Origin: a virus
Virus record (IMG/VR): IMGVR_UViG_3300030104_005128
Span: 1 to 48,115 of that record
Length of the DNA: 48,115 bases
Reading direction: 5' to 3' (one strand)
The translations under genes were made by a program, and so were the position numbers. The notes under the pieces were generated by a model. It was not told where the DNA came from. It was given only the letters and a program-made list of their open reading frames with translations, and searched no databases. The first letter of the stretch is position 1; the number at the start of each line of letters is the position of its first letter. Shown here in pieces: positions 47,341 to 48,115 of this stretch.

Positions 47341-48115
47341 ATGGACCTTGTAAGCAACACCATGAGAAGCAACGATAAGTTTATCTTTATTTATAAAGAT
47401 ACCTACGGGATGGTTTATGAATGCGGCGCTAATACATACGAAGCCGCAAGAGACAAAGCACAAAAGCTTTTCCATGAGGATCTTGTTGCCGGGGAGTGGG
47501 ATGGCGGCGATAAAAGCAATTGCATTTATCCAAAGCCTGGCACCGAAGCTGAACGGCAGTTCAACATGACAAGGATTGCTCTTTCATCAAGGAAAGATAG
47601 TCCTGAAGAGGGCAAGACCTATGCACTGATTGATGGTGCTGGTAAGCCGTCTATTGCAAACGGAAACACACTTGCTGAAAGTGAAGTCAAGCCCAGTGGG
47701 TACGATGAGTTCATGCAAGATGTCTGCAATGACGATGAACCTGACACTGACACGATGGCAAGGGATATGTCTCCTCAGCAACTCAATAAGATTGCAAAAG
47801 ACTTTGAAGATAAAGTCAATGACACACTGGAGGCAATGACCGAAGCTATGAACCCGGCAACCCCTGAAGAAACATGGGAGCAATGGGAAAAGAAAACAGT
47901 TTCATCTGTGAATGACCCGACAACCCCTGTATTTACAGGTGATTGGTCAGATCGTCCGAGTGTTCATAGTGAAAAGCGTACTGTAAATGCAATGGAGGTC
48001 AGTGAGGTAGCAAAGGAACGCCAAGCAAGGCATGATGAGATGCTTGCTCAGCTTGGCATTGCCCGTGCTCCAGAGAATGTTTCAATCACAAAGGCTGGAT
48101 ATGAGCGGGGCAAGA
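47341..48115 (+). CDS. Hypothetical protein, 5' part (runs off the window)
   Basis: ATG 47341 with GAGG upstream opens a frame that continues to the right edge without a stop (258 complete codons). Composition is acidic and polar, with several Pro/Asn/Asp-rich stretches (PTTPVFTGDW, NDDEPDTDTMARDM) and a helical segment (LNKIAKDFEDKVNDTLEAM). No family recognised. It is controlled by the duplicated promoter and hairpin leader. The 3' end and total length are not visible. Confidence 0.75.
   Translation, partial: MDLVSNTMRSNDKFIFIYKDTYGMVYECGANTYEAARDKAQKLFHEDLVAGEWDGGDKSNCIYPKPGTEAERQFNMTRIALSSRKDSPEEGKTYALIDGAGKPSIANGNTLAESEVKPSGYDEFMQDVCNDDEPDTDTMARDMSPQQLNKIAKDFEDKVNDTLEAMTEAMNPATPEETWEQWEKKTVSSVNDPTTPVFTGDWSDRPSVHSEKRTVNAMEVSEVAKERQARHDEMLAQLGIARAPENVSITKAGYERGK

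Overview
This window reads as part of the genome of a tailed double-stranded DNA bacteriophage (Caudoviricetes). The direct evidence is a contiguous head module (large terminase, portal, scaffold, HK97-like capsid), tail and ejection proteins, a lysis cassette and a replication/recombination module, almost all packed with ATGA or TAATG overlaps. A short-tailed (podovirus-like) particle is inferred from a T7-like order: portal, scaffold, capsid, two tail-tube/nozzle-like proteins, then three increasingly large ejection-type proteins. The tail-fibre style resembles fibres common in aquatic phages, so an aquatic host is a guess. No DNA polymerase, RNA polymerase or integrase is visible, and both window ends cut through genes, so the genome continues on both sides.

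Layout. 1-3034: an ADP-ribosyltransferase-like protein on + converges on a minus-strand cluster with a lytic transglycosylase. 3056-11128: packaging and head genes on +, ending at a strong intrinsic terminator. 11143-33004: tail tube/nozzle, three structural proteins, three internal virion proteins (the last 2636 residues with an embedded JAB-type metal-binding motif), a tail fibre and a beta-propeller tip protein. 33015-36205: amidase endolysin, small structural paralogues and five small membrane proteins that probably form the lysis set. 36202-42338: minus-strand replication/recombination module (DnaB helicase, Rad52-type annealing protein, Cas4-like nuclease, SSB, second OB-fold protein, RuvC-like resolvase, regulators, tRNA-Asn, zinc ribbons). 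42376-48115: plus-strand accessory region of small unknown genes.

The most unusual part is 43.6-47.3 kb. An operon begins at a near-consensus promoter with a hairpin leader and runs through four small genes to a protein with the hallmarks of the RAMP superfamily (Cas5/6/7-like). Immediately after it comes an 11-bp hairpin and then about 380 bp of non-coding, C/T-rich DNA in which a CCWTTGCAACNNNCC motif recurs eleven times, almost always 33-34 or 38 bp apart, with non-identical DNA between. The promoter plus hairpin leader occurs again at 47.26 kb, and a related promoter without the hairpin lies at 42.38 kb. I propose a phage-encoded RAMP protein paired with a short-motif repeat array as the main candidate for an undescribed system. 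It is not a canonical CRISPR array.

How it works together (inference): the left and central blocks build and load the particle, the 33-36 kb block releases it, the minus-strand module replicates and recombines DNA, and the 42-48 kb region, with its own promoter family, probably acts early in infection, perhaps in regulation or host takeover.
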